Assembly: GCA_029558435.1 (NCBI GenBank)
Contig: JAKQEZ010000222.1
Coordinates: 1-14,229, forward strand
Direction of reading: 5' to 3'
DNA length: 14,229 nt
DNA from: Bacteroidota bacterium
Lineage (GTDB): Bacteria; Bacteroidota; Bacteroidia; Flavobacteriales; Crocinitomicaceae
The notes under the pieces: model-generated
What the model saw: the letters and a program-made list of their open reading frames with translations, nothing else
What the model was told of the DNA's origin: nothing
Databases searched by the model: none
Part shown: positions 13,151-14,229 of the stretch, piece after piece
How the letters are laid out: each line of letters starts with the position of its first letter
Position numbering within the stretch: position 1 is the first letter of the stretch
Made by a program: the position numbers and the translations under genes

Positions 13151-14229
13151 TGAAGTTTGTAGATAAAATAGCGCAATTTATTCAACAAAATAAATTAGAA
13201 CACAAAAATTTAGTGATTGTTGTACCCTCACAACGTGCAAAAAAATATTTGTCGGCTGCGTTGTTTAATTGCTACAAAAAACCAATTATTGCTCCTAAAA
13301 TGACGACCATGGATGCGTTGATTCGCTCCAAATCCAATAGGGTAATTTTAGATAAAACGCGTTTGTTGGTTAAACTTTTTTCTATTCAACAAACGATTGC
13401 TAAAACAGATATCGATCGTTCGTTTGATGATTTTTTGGAGTGGGGACCTTTGCTTTTGTCAGATTTTGACGAGTTAGACCGATATTTAGTCAACCCCGAA
13501 AAAGCATTTAAAGACTTACACAACATCAAAGAGTTGGAATATTGGAAAATTGACGAAGAAGCCGATTTTGTTGTTTCCGAAACCAGAAAACGCTTTTTGG
13601 AATTTTGGGATCGTCTTCCGTTTTATTACCAAGAGCTTAACAAACAACTCAACAGTGAAGGCGCAACCTATATGGGAAGTGCTTATCAGTATTTGGTAAA
13701 CAACATTGATTTGTTGACTCGTGATAACGAAATTTATTTGTTTGCAGGATTCAATGCCCTATCAGCTGCCGAAACAAGCATCATTAAGCAATTAATGAAA
13801 TATGGAAAAGGCCACGTATTGGTTGATGCAGATGCTTTTTATGTGAAAAACAACAACCACGAAGCAGGTGCATTTATCCGCAAGCAACTCAACGATTTTG
13901 ACGTCAAGCAACTGCCGTTTATTGAAGATCATTTGGCGCACAAATCCATGAAAATTGAAGTGGTAGAATGTGCCCAACAAACCGGACAAGTAAAAGTGGC
14001 CGCAACACGTTTGTTGGAAATGCCACCGTTGGAAATGCCACATACTTTGGTGGTTTTAGCCGATGAATCGCTCATTGGACCGTTGCTCAAAAATATTCCT
14101 AAAAATGTTGGTAAAACAAACATTACACTAGGTATGCCGATGAAAGGAACGGCAGTAAGAAATTGGGTAGATGTTTTATTTGCCATTCAAACAACCAATG
14201 AACGTTCGGCAACTGATGCACTGTATCAC
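13150..14229 (+). CDS. AddB-like PD-(D/E)XK nuclease/helicase-family protein (3' partial)
   Basis: The first 360 residues of a large protein that continues past the window; the frame is open to the last base. The opening LVIVVPSQRAKKYL (about 21-34), IIAPKMTTMDALI (46-58), FDDFLEWGPLLLSDFDELDRYLV (92-114), FAGFNALSAAE (about 199-209) and HEAGAFIRKQL (about 238-248) are blocks I recognise from the roughly 900-1000-residue Bacteroidota AddB-like family. There they pair with an AddA/UvrD-type helicase in double-strand-break repair. The C-terminal PD-(D/E)XK nuclease and Fe-S cysteines would lie beyond the window. No Walker A is visible in this part. It starts at ATG 13150, overlapping the previous stop by one base. 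A 15-bp in-frame tandem duplication gives LEMPPLEMPH near residues 289-298. Confidence 0.8.
   Translation, partial: MKFVDKIAQFIQQNKLEHKNLVIVVPSQRAKKYLSAALFNCYKKPIIAPKMTTMDALIRSKSNRVILDKTRLLVKLFSIQQTIAKTDIDRSFDDFLEWGPLLLSDFDELDRYLVNPEKAFKDLHNIKELEYWKIDEEADFVVSETRKRFLEFWDRLPFYYQELNKQLNSEGATYMGSAYQYLVNNIDLLTRDNEIYLFAGFNALSAAETSIIKQLMKYGKGHVLVDADAFYVKNNNHEAGAFIRKQLNDFDVKQLPFIEDHLAHKSMKIEVVECAQQTGQVKVAATRLLEMPPLEMPHTLVVLADESLIGPLLKNIPKNVGKTNITLGMPMKGTAVRNWVDVLFAIQTTNERSATDALYH

Noticed and set aside
1..14229. Mobile element, phage, CRISPR, toxin-antitoxin or defence island
   Set aside because: No transposase, integrase, regularly spaced repeats or tRNA-flanked insertion was seen. The YwqK-like repeats are sometimes labelled as antitoxin domains, but this gene is exported and has no toxin partner.

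Overview
The window is AT-rich DNA from a member of the Bacteroidota, most likely of the Flavobacteriales. Four things point there. The promoters carry the Bacteroidota -7 box TAnnTTTG. The start codons lack Shine-Dalgarno sequences and have A-rich leaders instead. The threonine dehydrogenase is the short-chain (SDR) type known from flavobacteria. The Mpl ligase and the AddB-like protein look like the Bacteroidota forms of their families. No tRNA, rRNA, insertion sequence, phage gene or CRISPR array was seen. The region reads as ordinary chromosomal core genome.

Layout from left to right: (1) the end of a SUF iron-sulfur cluster operon, sufE (cut by the window edge) followed 2 nt later by a DUF59/SufT-like gene; (2) a convergent MFS transporter whose 3' end overlaps the SUF operon by 9 bp; (3) a divergent SDR-type L-threonine dehydrogenase; (4) an exported MORN/YwqK-repeat protein closed by a strong terminator; (5) a three-gene operon of deoC, an active aldehyde dehydrogenase and an aldehyde dehydrogenase-like protein without a catalytic half. 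The last two look like the two halves of ALDH16 made as separate polypeptides; (6) five genes on the minus strand: release factor 1 (prfA), a DinB-fold protein, an HU-type nucleoid protein with its own terminator, a secreted alpha/beta hydrolase starting at TTG, and Mpl for peptidoglycan recycling; (7) a divergent plus-strand pair, a DUF4143-type ATPase with degenerate active sites and, overlapping it by one base, the first 360 residues of an AddB-like helicase/nuclease that runs off the right end.

The deoC operon is the clearest functional unit: deoxyribose-5-phosphate aldolase releases acetaldehyde, which an adjacent NAD-dependent aldehyde dehydrogenase could oxidise to acetate. The SUF pair matures Fe-S proteins. 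Most other genes have their own promoter and act independently.

I did not find a convincing new multi-gene system. The observations most worth a second look are the split ALDH16, which one inserted base would turn into a single chain; the intact but apparently catalytically dead DUF4143 protein coupled to the AddB-like gene; a perfect 25-bp palindrome inside the MORN-repeat gene; and two genes whose -7 box lies only 6-7 nt from the start codon, which suggests leaderless mRNAs.
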